The notes under the pieces: model-generated
Told to the model about the DNA's origin: nothing
The model's input: only the letters and a program-made list of their open reading frames with translations
The model's database searches: none
Assembly: GCA_964533945.1 (NCBI GenBank)
Contig: CAZHPA010000002.1
Coordinates: 1-64,000, forward strand
Direction of reading: 5' to 3'
DNA: 64,000 bases
Origin: CAZHPA01 sp964533945
GTDB taxonomy: Bacteria; Bacillota; Clostridia; Lachnospirales; WRBF01
Part shown: positions 50,654 through 60,197 of the stretch, piece after piece
Numbering within the stretch: the stretch's first letter is position 1
Layout of the letters: every line of letters begins with the position of its first letter
Made by a program: the position numbers and the translations under genes

Positions 50654-51796
50654 TTATGTGTTTAAAATCTCTGAAAAAACAGTATTAGAAACGTCAATTC
50701 CTTTATCCGTAAGCTTAATGTTATTTTTATCAACTTCTAAAAGTTTTAAATTTTCAAGTCTTTTAATTTGTTTGCCATAAATATTAAAAATATCTTTTTT
50801 AAAAGCTTCATAAAATTCAAAAGTATTTATGCCACAAGCCAAACGAAGCCCTAAAAAAATAAATTCTTCTATAGCTTCGCTTAAGCCAATTTCAATTATG
50901 TTTTCTTTGATTCCATTTGATCCGCTTCCACTAGCATATTTTTCAAAATTTTCAGTATTATTATACCTTATATTGTTTACAAAAGAATGTGCCCCAAGCC
51001 CAAAGCCAAAATAGTTTTGGCGTTTCCAATAAATTTTGTTATGCTTGCATTCAAAGCTTTCCTTTGCAAAATTAGAAATTTCGTAACGGTTGTAACCAAA
51101 TTGGCTTAAAAACTGCCTTGTAAAATAATACATTTCACGGTCGATAGCTTCTTCCAATGCATTAATCCCTTTAGTATAAAAAGGCGTATTTTCTTCAACA
51201 GATAAACTATATGTTGATATGTGCGTTGGCTTTAACAAAGCTACATTTTCAAGCGTTTCACTCCACTGTGCAATTGTTTGATTTGGAAGTGAAAACATTA
51301 AATCGACATTAATATTTGAAAAGCCTGCTTTAACTGCGTTTTCGTAAGCATTTACAAATGTTTCGGCGCTGTGTATTCTGCCCAAGTTTTTTAAATGCTT
51401 GTTTTGCCATGCTTGCAAGCCAATGCTTAATCTATTTACGCCATTTTGTCTTAATACTTTAAGCGTTTCGTATGAAACTGTGTCTGGGTTTGCTTCAATT
51501 GTAATTTCGGTGTTGCTATTAACATTAAGTTTATACAAAACTTCCAATACTTCACATAAAAAAGAGGGCGGAAAAACAGTAGGCGTTCCTCCGCCGAAAA
51601 ATATTGTTTCGATTTTAGATTCTCCAGATGTTCCAAGTTGTTCTCTATGCGCCTTAATTTCTTCTATTAAAGCATTTTTATATAGTTCAAACTTAGCTTC
51701 GCTATTAGAAAAAGATAAAAAGCTGCAATAATTACATTTAGATTTACAAAATGGTATGTGTATATAAATTCCTGTTTTGTTAGAATTAGTCTTCAT
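50654..51796 (-). CDS. hemW: Radical SAM heme chaperone HemW
   Basis: ATG 51796 lies inside the end of lepA (11-base overlap). The 380-residue product starts MKTNSNKTGIYIHIPFCKSK and has the radical SAM motif CKSKCNYCSF, GGGTPTVFPPSFLCEVL and the C-terminal HemN-like domain (ISNFAKESFECKHNKIYWKR, FGFGLGAHSF). HemW lacks coproporphyrinogen oxidase activity and inserts heme. In anaerobes its role is uncertain. The lepA-hemW pair is standard in Firmicutes. Confidence 0.94.
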   Translation of the reverse strand: MKTNSNKTGIYIHIPFCKSKCNYCSFLSFSNSEAKFELYKNALIEEIKAHREQLGTSGESKIETIFFGGGTPTVFPPSFLCEVLEVLYKLNVNSNTEITIEANPDTVSYETLKVLRQNGVNRLSIGLQAWQNKHLKNLGRIHSAETFVNAYENAVKAGFSNINVDLMFSLPNQTIAQWSETLENVALLKPTHISTYSLSVEENTPFYTKGINALEEAIDREMYYFTRQFLSQFGYNRYEISNFAKESFECKHNKIYWKRQNYFGFGLGAHSFVNNIRYNNTENFEKYASGSGSNGIKENIIEIGLSEAIEEFIFLGLRLACGINTFEFYEAFKKDIFNIYGKQIKRLENLKLLEVDKNNIKLTDKGIDVSNTVFSEILNT

Positions 51797-53594
51797 CAAG
51801 CTTTAAAACGCTCATAAAAGCAGCTTGCGGCAATTCAACGCTACCTATTTGACGCATACGCTTTTTGCCTTCCTTTTGCTTTTCTAACAGTTTTTTCTTA
51901 CGCGTTATATCACCGCCATAACATTTTGCCAAAACATCTTTTCTAACAGCGCTAACTGTTTCTCTTGCAATTATCTTGCTTCCTATACAAGCTTGAATTG
52001 GAACTTCAAACAGATGCCTTGGTATTTCTTTTTTAAGACGTTCTGCCATTTTGCGTCCACGCTCTTGTGCAGATGTTGCATGAACTATAAAAGAAAGTGC
52101 ATCAACAGTTTCATGGTTAACTAAAATGTCTAGTTTAACAAGCTTAGATTCTCTGTATCCTAAAAGCTCATAGTCAAAAGATGCATACCCACGGCTTCTG
52201 GATTTTAAAACATCAAAAAAGTCATAAATTATTTCATTAAGTGGTATTTCATATGTTAATCTTGCCCTTGTTTCTTCTAAATATTCTAAGCTTTTATATT
52301 CTCCTCTGCGTTGTTGGCAAAGTTCCATAATAACGCCAATATATTCAGAAGGAAGTATTATTTCTGCTTTAACAATTGGTTCTTCCATTTTTGCTATTTT
52401 AGTAACGTCAGGCATGTCATTTGGATTTGAAAGGTCTTGCACAGTTCCATCATGCAAAAATACTTTATATATAACGCTTGGCGCTGTTGTTACTAGGTCT
52501 AAGTTATATTCTCTTTCAAGTCGTTCTTGAACAATTTCAAGATGCAAAAGCCCTAAAAACCCACAGCGAAACCCAAAGCCTAAAGCAGCGGAAGTTTCTG
52601 GCTCAAAGTGGAGTGAGGCGTCGTTTAACTGCAATTTTTCCAGTGCATCTCTTAAATCTTGATATTTTGCGCCATCCGATGGAAATAATCCACAAAAAAC
52701 CATTGGATTAACTTTTTTATATCCGGGCAATGCGTATTTAGTTGGGTTGGAAGAATGGGTTATAGTATCGCCAATGTTAGTATCTCTAACGTTTTTAATG
52801 CTTGCCGTTAAATATCCAACTTCGCCTGCTTTTAGTTCATCGCACGCAATTAATCTTCCTGCCCCAAAAAAGCCAACTTCAACAACCAAAAACTTTTTAT
52901 CATTTGACATAAAAAGAATTTCATCGCCTTTTTTAATCGAGCCGTCCATAATGCGCATGAAAACAATAACTCCTTTATAGGCATCATAAAAGGAATCGAA
53001 TATTAAAGCTTTAAGCGGTGCAAGTTCGTCGCCTTTAGGTGGTGTTATATCCGTTACAATACGTTCAAAAACTTCCTCTATATTAATTCCTGCTTTTGCT
53101 GAAATTTTAGGCGCATCTTGTGCCGGTATGCCAATTATATCTTCTATTTGTCGAACTGTATCTTCTGGGTTTGCACTTTGAAGGTCTATTTTGTTTATAA
53201 CAGGCAAAATTTCCAAGTTGTTGTCGATTGCAATGTAAACATTTGCAAGCGTTTGCGCTTCAACGCCTTGCGCCGCATCAACTACCAAAACAGCCCCTTC
53301 GCAAGCAGCAAGGCTTCGTGATACTTCATAGTTAAAGTCAACATGCCCCGGCGTGTCAATTAAATTTAATATATATTCGTTGCCGTCTTTTGAATTATAT
53401 ACAAGGCGAACGGGCTGTGCCTTAATTGTTATACCTCTTTCACGCTCTATATCCATATTATCTAAAACTTGATTTTGCATTTCACGTTCTGTAAGCAAGC
53501 CGGAGCGCTCAATAAGCCGGTCTGCAAGCGTCGATTTGCCGTGGTCTATATGTGCAACTATGCAAAAGTTTCTAATCTTTTGTTGTCTGTTCAT
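51786..53594 (-). CDS. lepA: Elongation factor 4 (LepA)
   Basis: AAAGGA precedes ATG 53594. The 602-residue product has the translational GTPase core (IAHIDHGKSTLADRLIERSG, DTPGHVDFNYEVSRSLAACE, NKIDL), EF-G-like domains III and V, and the LepA-specific C-terminal domain ending in KKLLEKQKEGKKRMRQIGSV. It helps 30S biogenesis and acts on stalled ribosomes. Confidence 0.97.
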   Translation of the reverse strand: MNRQQKIRNFCIVAHIDHGKSTLADRLIERSGLLTEREMQNQVLDNMDIERERGITIKAQPVRLVYNSKDGNEYILNLIDTPGHVDFNYEVSRSLAACEGAVLVVDAAQGVEAQTLANVYIAIDNNLEILPVINKIDLQSANPEDTVRQIEDIIGIPAQDAPKISAKAGINIEEVFERIVTDITPPKGDELAPLKALIFDSFYDAYKGVIVFMRIMDGSIKKGDEILFMSNDKKFLVVEVGFFGAGRLIACDELKAGEVGYLTASIKNVRDTNIGDTITHSSNPTKYALPGYKKVNPMVFCGLFPSDGAKYQDLRDALEKLQLNDASLHFEPETSAALGFGFRCGFLGLLHLEIVQERLEREYNLDLVTTAPSVIYKVFLHDGTVQDLSNPNDMPDVTKIAKMEEPIVKAEIILPSEYIGVIMELCQQRRGEYKSLEYLEETRARLTYEIPLNEIIYDFFDVLKSRSRGYASFDYELLGYRESKLVKLDILVNHETVDALSFIVHATSAQERGRKMAERLKKEIPRHLFEVPIQACIGSKIIARETVSAVRKDVLAKCYGGDITRKKKLLEKQKEGKKRMRQIGSVELPQAAFMSVLKLDED

Positions 53595-53684
53595 CAACTA
53601 TATATCCTTTCCTAATTCTACTCTCTTAATTCTATTTGATACTTGTTAATTATACTGGTTTTAATGAAAAAAGCAAATGTTTGT

Positions 53685-53714
53685 TTGCCAATATAAATGT
53701 TTTTTGCTATAATG
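53685..53714 (+). promoter_or_regulatory. Promoter of the second MoxR/DUF58 operon
   Basis: TTGCCA (53685-53690), 18 bases, TATAAT (53709-53714), with no competing gene before ATG 53790. Confidence 0.55.
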
Positions 53715-53789
53715 TAAAAAAAGGAAATTTGAAACTTGAAAACGTGCATCTAAAAATTAAAAAAACAAAAAGTTGAAAGGATTAATGCG

Positions 53790-54848
53790 ATGAGAAAAAT
53801 TAACTATTTTTATATGAATAGTGCCGAAGTCCTTGACAGAGCTTTTTATATATATAAAAAAAGCTTTTTGCAACAGCTGCTTTTTAGTATTGTTGTAACT
53901 ATAATTTCGGGCATGATTGTTGGCGCTTTAGCAGTTGCAGGCGGCGTTTCTGTTTTTGCCGGAGTGCTTGCTGGAATTTCATTAGAAAACCCCATTGCTA
54001 TTTTTGCAATAGTTTCCGTTGCATTAATTGTTGGCTTAACGCTGTATATTTTCATATCATCATTTAAAAGCTGTGGAAATATAGTTTTGTCAAGGCAAGC
54101 GTTTTATGAACAAAAACCAGATATTGGCGTTGCTTTAAAAGTATCTTTTTCTTCATTTCTAAGAATTGCCACAACTTTATTGGCGCAAGTAATAATTACA
54201 ATTCCGTTTATTATTTTGCTTGTTGGTATATTGATTGTGGGTGGGCTTTTTTTAGATATGTCTTTTTCCATATATTATTTTCAAGCGAACTTTGAAAGCT
54301 TTACGGGAATAACTGTTGCGTTTTTAATAATTTATTCAATAATTGTTTTTGTTGTTTTGTCGTTTTTATTGACGGCGCTTTACTTATCAGTACCCGTTGC
54401 GATTTTTGAAAAGAAGCATTTTTTTAAAGCTGTTAAAAAAGGTTATGAGCTTGTTAAAACCGACTTTTTTAAAACATTTGGCGTGCTTTTGATTTTTACA
54501 ATAGTTTTAAACTTAGTTGTTTTAAGCATTGCTGCTTTAATATTTATAGTTCTTACCTTGGTTTTAAATATAAGCAACTTTTCATCATTAGAAATTGAGC
54601 AACTTTCGCTTTTTCTTTCAATGTTTCAAGTTTCGCTTCAGCTTGTATTAAATGTTTTAAATGTAATTATATCGCCTTTCGACGGTATTCTCTCAACAAT
54701 AATATACTTTAATCAAAAAATTAAGCATGAAGGAACAGATATTGAAATTGAAGTTAACAGGCTTGAACGCCAAGCTGAAATAGATTCAATTAAAATAAGG
54801 GCGGAATTAGAAGCAATAAAAAGAGAACAGCAAAAAGGGCAGGAATAA
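53790..54848 (+). CDS. Polytopic membrane protein, first gene of MoxR operon
   Basis: GAAAGGA precedes ATG. The 352-residue product has six hydrophobic segments (about 25-60, 70-95, 125-160, 175-210, 230-260 and 275-300) and a charged C-terminal coiled tail (NRLERQAEIDSIKIRAELEA). The pattern, including VPVAIFEKKHFFKAVKKGYE in a cytoplasmic loop, resembles YciC/glycerophosphodiester-phosphodiesterase-type membrane domains. Function is unknown. It starts a run of six closely spaced genes. Confidence 0.7.
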   Translation: MRKINYFYMNSAEVLDRAFYIYKKSFLQQLLFSIVVTIISGMIVGALAVAGGVSVFAGVLAGISLENPIAIFAIVSVALIVGLTLYIFISSFKSCGNIVLSRQAFYEQKPDIGVALKVSFSSFLRIATTLLAQVIITIPFIILLVGILIVGGLFLDMSFSIYYFQANFESFTGITVAFLIIYSIIVFVVLSFLLTALYLSVPVAIFEKKHFFKAVKKGYELVKTDFFKTFGVLLIFTIVLNLVVLSIAALIFIVLTLVLNISNFSSLEIEQLSLFLSMFQVSLQLVLNVLNVIISPFDGILSTIIYFNQKIKHEGTDIEIEVNRLERQAEIDSIKIRAELEAIKREQQKGQE

Positions 54849-54851
54849 AAT

Positions 54852-55478
54852 ATGTTTAATGAAGCTGTTAGTGAAGTTTTAAAGCAATCTAAATATGATA
54901 TTTTAACAGGGCGATACATTAACTATAAAGCAGTTGCAGCAGAGCTTTTTTTCAAAGCTTTAAATGCGTTTTTAAGTCTATTTAAAATTAAAACGCCATC
55001 AACTTTAAACTACAACAAAGAAGCTATATTTAACTTTTTTCTTTTAATTTTGGGAGTTTTAATTGCGGCAATAATTATAGTTTTGGTAATTAATTTAAGA
55101 AAACGGCAAAAACAGCACATGGAAGTTAATGAAATTTTTAAAGAACTAAGCCAACAAAATATAACAGATGAACAAATGCTTGAAATGTCTAGGCAGGCTA
55201 CAGAAAAAGGATTACACAGAGAAGCTATAAGGTATCAATATACTGCACTTTTATGGGTGCTAAACGCTAAAAATATAATTTATATAAACCCTTATAAAAC
55301 AAATAGCCAAATTAAGCGTGAAGTTAAAGCAAACGCAAACTTTCTTTTAAATGATTTTTCGGAAGCAGTTAATATGTTTAATTTAGTATGGTTTGGGCAT
55401 AAGAACATTGTTGCAGATAAATTTGATGAGTATTATAAAAGAACGGAAAGTTTAATAATAAAGGTGAAATATTTATGA
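54852..55478 (+). CDS. DUF4129 domain membrane protein
   Basis: ATG follows CAGGAATAAAAT, four bases after the previous stop. The 208-residue product has one central membrane helix (about 58-82: FFLLILGVLIAAIIIVLVIN) and a C-terminal DUF4129 domain (HREAIRYQYTALLWVLNAKN, YKTNSQIKREVKANANFLLN). DUF4129 is normally the cytoplasmic tail of transglutaminases near MoxR. Here it stands alone, with no transglutaminase gene in this operon. Confidence 0.8.
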   Translation: MFNEAVSEVLKQSKYDILTGRYINYKAVAAELFFKALNAFLSLFKIKTPSTLNYNKEAIFNFFLLILGVLIAAIIIVLVINLRKRQKQHMEVNEIFKELSQQNITDEQMLEMSRQATEKGLHREAIRYQYTALLWVLNAKNIIYINPYKTNSQIKREVKANANFLLNDFSEAVNMFNLVWFGHKNIVADKFDEYYKRTESLIIKVKYL

Positions 55479-56515
55479 AAAGCCTAAAAAAAGAAGCTAA
55501 TATTTTAATTATTTTTATTTTAGTTGTTGCTTTATATATAGTGTTTTTTGCTATAACCTCATCAAATAAAGTTGGGCAAAACTACCCCGATTATACCTCT
55601 TTTTCAACAAAAGAAAACGGATTAAGCGTTTTATATGATACGTTACTATATTTAAAATATAACGTTAAAGCCGGATATAAAAAAGTTTCTCTAAATACTA
55701 ATGTAAATGATATTCAAATTATAGCCGTCCCCGGTGATACTTATTTTGATGATGAAGAAGTTGAAAATATTTTAAATTATGTTAAAAGAGGAGGTAGAGT
55801 TTTATTTTTATATGAAGGTGGATATTGCGAATTTGATTCAATACTTATAGATTTCTTTTCCGACACAACACTTAATTTTAGATTTTATGAATACGGTCTC
55901 GGCGAATTGGTTACAAAAAATGTAGATGATTTAATAAATGAAGTTATAATAGAAGATAGCAAATACGGAGAAGTTGTTGTAAAATTAATAGATTATTGGG
56001 GCAACAGCGAAAGCGTTGTTTTTAATGAATATTATCATGGATTTCAGCAAAGTAAAGAAACTTTAATGAAGGCACTTCCTATGAAAGTTAAAGTTATTAT
56101 ATATCAATTAATAATTATTGCTTGCGTTATAGTTTGGTTTTTGGGTAAACGTTTTGGGAAAGCTGTTTTGTATTATGAAGAAGTTGAACGTGAACAAAAC
56201 GAGCATATAAAGGCATTAGCGGCAATGTTTAAAAATGCCGGAATGGGAGAAGTTATTGTTCAAAGCTTCTATAATGATTTTATAGAAAAAGCATCAAACT
56301 ATTTTAAGCTAAATCAAAAAGCAACATCTGAAAACATTTTAGAACTATGGGTAAAAAATCAGTTGCCTCATTTAGATGTACTAAAGCAAGTAATTTTATA
56401 TTCGGAAGAAAACTATAAGCTTAATACAAAAAAGAAACAAGGCAAAGCACAACTTCTTGAAGCAATTTTAAATATAAATAAATTAGCCGCAGAGGTGAGA
56501 AAAGTTGAATATTGA
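55475..56515 (+). CDS. DUF4350 domain membrane protein
   Basis: ATG overlaps the previous stop (ATGA) behind AAAGGTG. The 346-residue product has an N-terminal helix (about 9-28), an external DUF4350 domain (about 35-195: FSTKENGLSVLYDTLLYLKY, NYVKRGGRVLFLYEGGYCEF), a second helix (about 208-222: VIIYQLIIIACVIVWFLG) and a cytoplasmic helical tail. DUF4350 resembles a glutamine-amidotransferase-like fold and is regularly found with MoxR and DUF58. Function is unknown. Confidence 0.82.
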   Translation: MKSLKKEANILIIFILVVALYIVFFAITSSNKVGQNYPDYTSFSTKENGLSVLYDTLLYLKYNVKAGYKKVSLNTNVNDIQIIAVPGDTYFDDEEVENILNYVKRGGRVLFLYEGGYCEFDSILIDFFSDTTLNFRFYEYGLGELVTKNVDDLINEVIIEDSKYGEVVVKLIDYWGNSESVVFNEYYHGFQQSKETLMKALPMKVKVIIYQLIIIACVIVWFLGKRFGKAVLYYEEVEREQNEHIKALAAMFKNAGMGEVIVQSFYNDFIEKASNYFKLNQKATSENILELWVKNQLPHLDVLKQVILYSEENYKLNTKKKQGKAQLLEAILNINKLAAEVRKVEY

Positions 56516-57467
56516 AAAAGGCTACACCAAATTTATAACAGACAGAATTTCAGAAGAAATAAGCAAAGTTGTTGTAAATCAAGAAGAATTAACGTCACTA
56601 GCGCTATGTTGTGCTTTAAGTGGCGGACATTTACTTATTCAAGGCGTTCCCGGTCTTGCAAAAACGCTTTGGGTTAAAGCTTTTGCACATACAATTTCTG
56701 TTGATTTTAAAAGAACGCAATTTACATCCGATTTAATGCCTTCTGATGTTTTAGGAACAAAAATATATAATCTTAAAAAATCAGAATTTGAACTGAAAAA
56801 AGGTCCTTTGTTCACAAATTTGTTTTTAGCAGACGAAATTAATAGAACACCGCCAAAAACTCAATCGGCGCTGCTTGAAGTTATGGAAGAAAGTTCAATT
56901 ACAATTGATGGGGAAGTTAACGTTTTAGAACCGCCGTTTGTTGTTTTCGCAACTCAAAATCCGCTTGAATATGAAGGAACATACCCGCTTCCGGAAGCTT
57001 TAACTGATAGGTTTATGATGAAAGTTTTAATTAACTACCCCGGCGTTGCTGCCGAAAAGAAAATTCTTCAAATGTATAATGGCGGGTTTGACGCTAAAAA
57101 CTCAAATTCTTTTAATGTTAATACAGTGTGCAGTAAAGAACAGTTTTTAAAGTGCAAAGATGAAATTAAAGACGTAACTGTAGACGACAGCATATATAAC
57201 TATATTGTTAGTATAATCGAAACAACAAGGCGTGTTTCTGTTATTTCAACAGGCTCAAGCCCAAGGGGAACGGTTGCACTTTTATTAAACGCAAAAGCCT
57301 ATGCCGCTATGAATGGGAGAGATTTTGTTATTCCTGATGACGTTAAGGAACTTGCACTTCCAATATTAAGGCACAGAATTGTTTTAAAGCCCGAAGCCGA
57401 AATTGACGGAATGACAACAGACAAAATTATTGAAAATATATTAATGCAAGTTAAAGTTCCAAGGTAA
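56505..57467 (+). CDS. MoxR-family AAA ATPase
   Basis: AGAGGTGAG precedes TTG 56505, overlapping the previous gene. The 320-residue product is complete: GVPGLAKTLWVKAFA (Walker A; the usual GKT is AKT), LADEINRTPPKTQSALLEVM (Walker B), QNPLEYEGTYPLPEALTDRF and GSSPRGTVALLLNAKAYA (sensor 2). It is a paralogue of the gene at 22584. The Gly-to-Ala change in Walker A is common in MoxR proteins. Confidence 0.93.
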   Translation: MNIEKGYTKFITDRISEEISKVVVNQEELTSLALCCALSGGHLLIQGVPGLAKTLWVKAFAHTISVDFKRTQFTSDLMPSDVLGTKIYNLKKSEFELKKGPLFTNLFLADEINRTPPKTQSALLEVMEESSITIDGEVNVLEPPFVVFATQNPLEYEGTYPLPEALTDRFMMKVLINYPGVAAEKKILQMYNGGFDAKNSNSFNVNTVCSKEQFLKCKDEIKDVTVDDSIYNYIVSIIETTRRVSVISTGSSPRGTVALLLNAKAYAAMNGRDFVIPDDVKELALPILRHRIVLKPEAEIDGMTTDKIIENILMQVKVPR

Positions 57468-57484
57468 AAAGTCTAAAAACTGTA

Positions 57485-57513
57485 TTGACAATGATTTGTG
57501 GCTAAAGTATAAT
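57485..57513 (+). promoter_or_regulatory. Promoter before the DUF58 gene
   Basis: TTGACA (57485-57490), 17 bases, TATAAT (57508-57513), giving the second half of the operon its own start. Confidence 0.75.
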
Positions 57514-57557
57514 TTTGGCATGTTATTAAATTGATAAATTAATGGGCGTGGTTTAGC

Positions 57558-57579
57558 ACCTCGCCTTTAGACGTGAGGT
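57558..57579 (+). promoter_or_regulatory. Hairpin covering the DUF58 ribosome site
   Basis: ACCTCGC (57558-57564) can pair with GTGAGGT (57573-57579), which contains the GAGG ribosome site of the gene at 57586. Translation may depend on opening this stem. Confidence 0.4.
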
Positions 57580-57585
57580 ATTTAT

Positions 57586-58899
57586 ATGTCTATAACAAAA
57601 AAATTTATAGCAGTTGTTGCTTTTGGGCTTGCCCTTTTAATTCCGGCTGCTTTTTTTAATGCTTCCGTTTTGCTATTTGGGTTATATAACTTTTTATGCC
57701 TTTCGTTTTTAATTATAGATTATGCTATTTCCCCACGCAAAACATTTCTTATAGTAACTCGCCATAAAGACGATACACTTTACTTTAAAGATGAGAACAT
57801 AATAACTATAAACGTTAGAAACAATTTCAATAAACCGCTTAATATACAGATAAAAGATGAAATACCCGATTGGCACTTTAAAGTTATAAAAGAAAATTTA
57901 AGTCATATTGTAAGCCCAAATGAAAGCACAGACTTTACTTATAATATAGTTCCTTCAAAAAGGGGAAGGTTTACTTTTGAAAATATTTATGTAAAATACA
58001 CTGGAATTTTAGGGTTATGTCAAAAATATTTTGTTGTTGAAAGCGAAAAGAATTTTAAGGTATACCCAAGCTTGCGTGATTTAAGCAAATACCGGTTAAT
58101 TATGCAAAAAAACCGATTGCTTCAAGCAGGCGAAAAAGCAATTTATAAGCAAGGAACAGGAACCGAATTTGAAAGCTTGAAAGAATATGTTTTATCGGAC
58201 GATTATAGAAAAATTAATTGGCTTGTAACCGCAAGAGAAAACAAGTTAATAGTTAATCAATTTGAAGAGGAAAAAAATCAACCGGTTTTTATTTTAATAG
58301 ACACAGGCAGATGTATGAGTTATTCTGTTAAAGGCTACAAAAAGCTTGATTATGCAATTAATGCGGCGTTAATTTTGTCGGATATTGTTAATCAAAAAGG
58401 TGATTGCAGCGGATTAATTGTTTTTAATACAGAAGTTCTTTCAGTTGTTATGCCGGGAAAAGGCGTAGAACACAGAAATAAGCTAATGCAAACGCTATAT
58501 CATGCAGAAAATACTAAAAACGTATCAGATTACAAAGAGGCATTTAAAGAACTTATTAATAAGCAAAAAAGGCGAAGCATTGTATTTGTTTTCACAGACT
58601 TTGAAACAATAGACGAAGCTAATGAATTAAAAGAGCATATTGCAATAATATCAAAACGGCACGTTCCAATTGTTGTTGTTATGAAAAATGAAAGCATAAT
58701 TAAGCTTGCCAATGCAGAAAGTTTAGAAGTTGAAAGTTTATATGAAAAATCGGCAGCTTTAGATTTTTTGGCTAGGCGCAAAGAAATTATTAAACAACTT
58801 GCTTCAAAGCATATATTTTGCACTGAAAGCTCGGCTGAAAACTTTGCACTAAGTTCTATTAACCGCTATCTTGAAATTAAAAATAAAAATATATTATAA
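57586..58899 (+). CDS. DUF58 family protein
   Basis: GAGG precedes ATG. The 437-residue product has two N-terminal membrane helices (about 8-45), a beta domain and the DUF58 core (EFESLKEYVLSDDYRKINWL, VTARENKLIVNQFEEEKNQP) followed by a vWA-like domain (FILIDTGRCMSYSVKGYKKL). It is the partner of the MoxR ATPase encoded just upstream, although it has its own promoter and a ribosome-site hairpin. Confidence 0.88.
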   Translation: MSITKKFIAVVAFGLALLIPAAFFNASVLLFGLYNFLCLSFLIIDYAISPRKTFLIVTRHKDDTLYFKDENIITINVRNNFNKPLNIQIKDEIPDWHFKVIKENLSHIVSPNESTDFTYNIVPSKRGRFTFENIYVKYTGILGLCQKYFVVESEKNFKVYPSLRDLSKYRLIMQKNRLLQAGEKAIYKQGTGTEFESLKEYVLSDDYRKINWLVTARENKLIVNQFEEEKNQPVFILIDTGRCMSYSVKGYKKLDYAINAALILSDIVNQKGDCSGLIVFNTEVLSVVMPGKGVEHRNKLMQTLYHAENTKNVSDYKEAFKELINKQKRRSIVFVFTDFETIDEANELKEHIAIISKRHVPIVVVMKNESIIKLANAESLEVESLYEKSAALDFLARRKEIIKQLASKHIFCTESSAENFALSSINRYLEIKNKNIL

Positions 58900-58918
58900 T
58901 AAAAAAGGTGTGGGCGTT

Positions 58919-59881
58919 TTGAAAGAAGAAGCTTTTATTAGCAAAAACGCCGTTAAATGGGAGCGGCTTGAACAATATAATAAAAAAGTTGGTTCGGCAG
59001 GCAATTTAGCAAAGCAAGAAATGCTTGAATTTGCAGAACTTTATAATATAGTGGGGTATCATTTGGCATATAGCAGAACGCATTTTAATAAAAGCAAAAC
59101 AACAGAGTATTTAAATCGGCTTGTTGCTATTTCGCATAACTATTTTTATAAACATGAAAAAACCGAATCAAACAATATTTTGTCATATTTTAAAGTTAAA
59201 TTTCCATGCCATTTTAGAAAGCACAGTAAAATGTTTTTAAGTTCTTTAACAATTTTCTTTTTGGGCATGATATTTGCTTTTTTGCTAAACACAATAGACC
59301 AAAGTTATATACATTACTTTTTGCCAAAGGAAATAGCAGAAGGCATAAACTTAGGAAGCTCTGGCGTCTCAAGCATCTCGGAACAGTGGGACTTTTTAAC
59401 TATGAGTGCCATAATTATGACAAACAACATATCAGTTTGTTTTAGAGCGTTTGCATTCGGAATTTTAGCAGGAATCGGTACAATATATATTTTATTTTTC
59501 AACGGAATAGTTGTTGGTGCATTTGCGTCAATTGCTTCAACAAATGCTTCAAATGCGCTTGTGTTTTGGTCTTTAATTTTGCCCCATGGCTTTTTAGAAT
59601 TAACCGCCATTTTTTTAAGTGGTGCAGCAGGATTAATAATCGGAAAATCTATTTTAATCCCAAACGAATTATCAAGAAAGCACTCTTTAATTAAAGGAGC
59701 TAAAGAGGCGGCGCTTTTAATTCCCGGCATTGTTGTAATGCTTGTAATTGCCGCAATTATAGAAGGCTTTTTTACCCCACTAAACATTTCTGTTTGGGTT
59801 AAATTATGCTTCTCGTTTGTTACACTATTTGGAATTATAGCTTATTTTATATTTACAGGAAGGAAGCTTGAAAATGATTAA
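58919..59881 (+). CDS. SpoIIM-like (stage II sporulation protein M family) membrane protein
   Basis: AAAAGGTG precedes TTG 58919 (MKEEAFISKNAVKWERLEQY). The 320-residue product has a cytoplasmic helical region (about 1-100) and six membrane helices with SpoIIM motifs: NNISVCFRAFAFGILAGIGT, LILPHGFLELTAIFLSGAAG. This is the longer, MoxR-associated form and not the sporulation SpoIIM itself. SpoIIM acts in peptidoglycan remodelling, so an envelope role for the operon is plausible. Confidence 0.85.
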   Translation: MKEEAFISKNAVKWERLEQYNKKVGSAGNLAKQEMLEFAELYNIVGYHLAYSRTHFNKSKTTEYLNRLVAISHNYFYKHEKTESNNILSYFKVKFPCHFRKHSKMFLSSLTIFFLGMIFAFLLNTIDQSYIHYFLPKEIAEGINLGSSGVSSISEQWDFLTMSAIIMTNNISVCFRAFAFGILAGIGTIYILFFNGIVVGAFASIASTNASNALVFWSLILPHGFLELTAIFLSGAAGLIIGKSILIPNELSRKHSLIKGAKEAALLIPGIVVMLVIAAIIEGFFTPLNISVWVKLCFSFVTLFGIIAYFIFTGRKLEND

Positions 59882-60179
59882 ACATATTGTTATGTGGAAA
59901 CTAAAAGAAGAAAATAAGGAACAAAACGCCATTGAAATTAAAACTAAGCTTGAAAAGCTGTGCGACTTAATATCTCAAATTAAAAAGATTGAAGTTGGCA
60001 TAAATTTTAATGAAAGCAATGCGGCATATGACTTAGTGCTATATTCTGAATTTGCAAGCGTTGAAGATTTAGAAATATATCAAAACAACCCTGCCCACAA
60101 AGAAGTTGCAAAACTTGTAGGACAATGCACAATAACACGTGCCGTTGTTGATTTTGAAAGCAACTATAACAAAAACTAA
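59874..60179 (+). CDS. Dabb-type stress-responsive A/B barrel protein
   Basis: AGGAAG precedes ATG 59874, overlapping the previous gene by eight bases. The 101-residue product starts MIKHIVMWKLKEENKEQNAI and has AAYDLVLYSEFASVEDLEIY and a NPAHKEVAKLV motif, the usual Dabb pattern. These are small dimeric ferredoxin-like proteins without an assigned reaction. Confidence 0.92.
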   Translation: MIKHIVMWKLKEENKEQNAIEIKTKLEKLCDLISQIKKIEVGINFNESNAAYDLVLYSEFASVEDLEIYQNNPAHKEVAKLVGQCTITRAVVDFESNYNKN

Positions 60180-60197
60180 AGATTGGTTGATAAAATA

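Noticed and set aside
56640..56670. Non-functional Walker A in the second MoxR (GLAKT instead of GxGKT)
   Set aside because: This Gly-to-Ala variant is common in MoxR proteins and keeps the Lys-Thr, so it is not evidence of inactivity.
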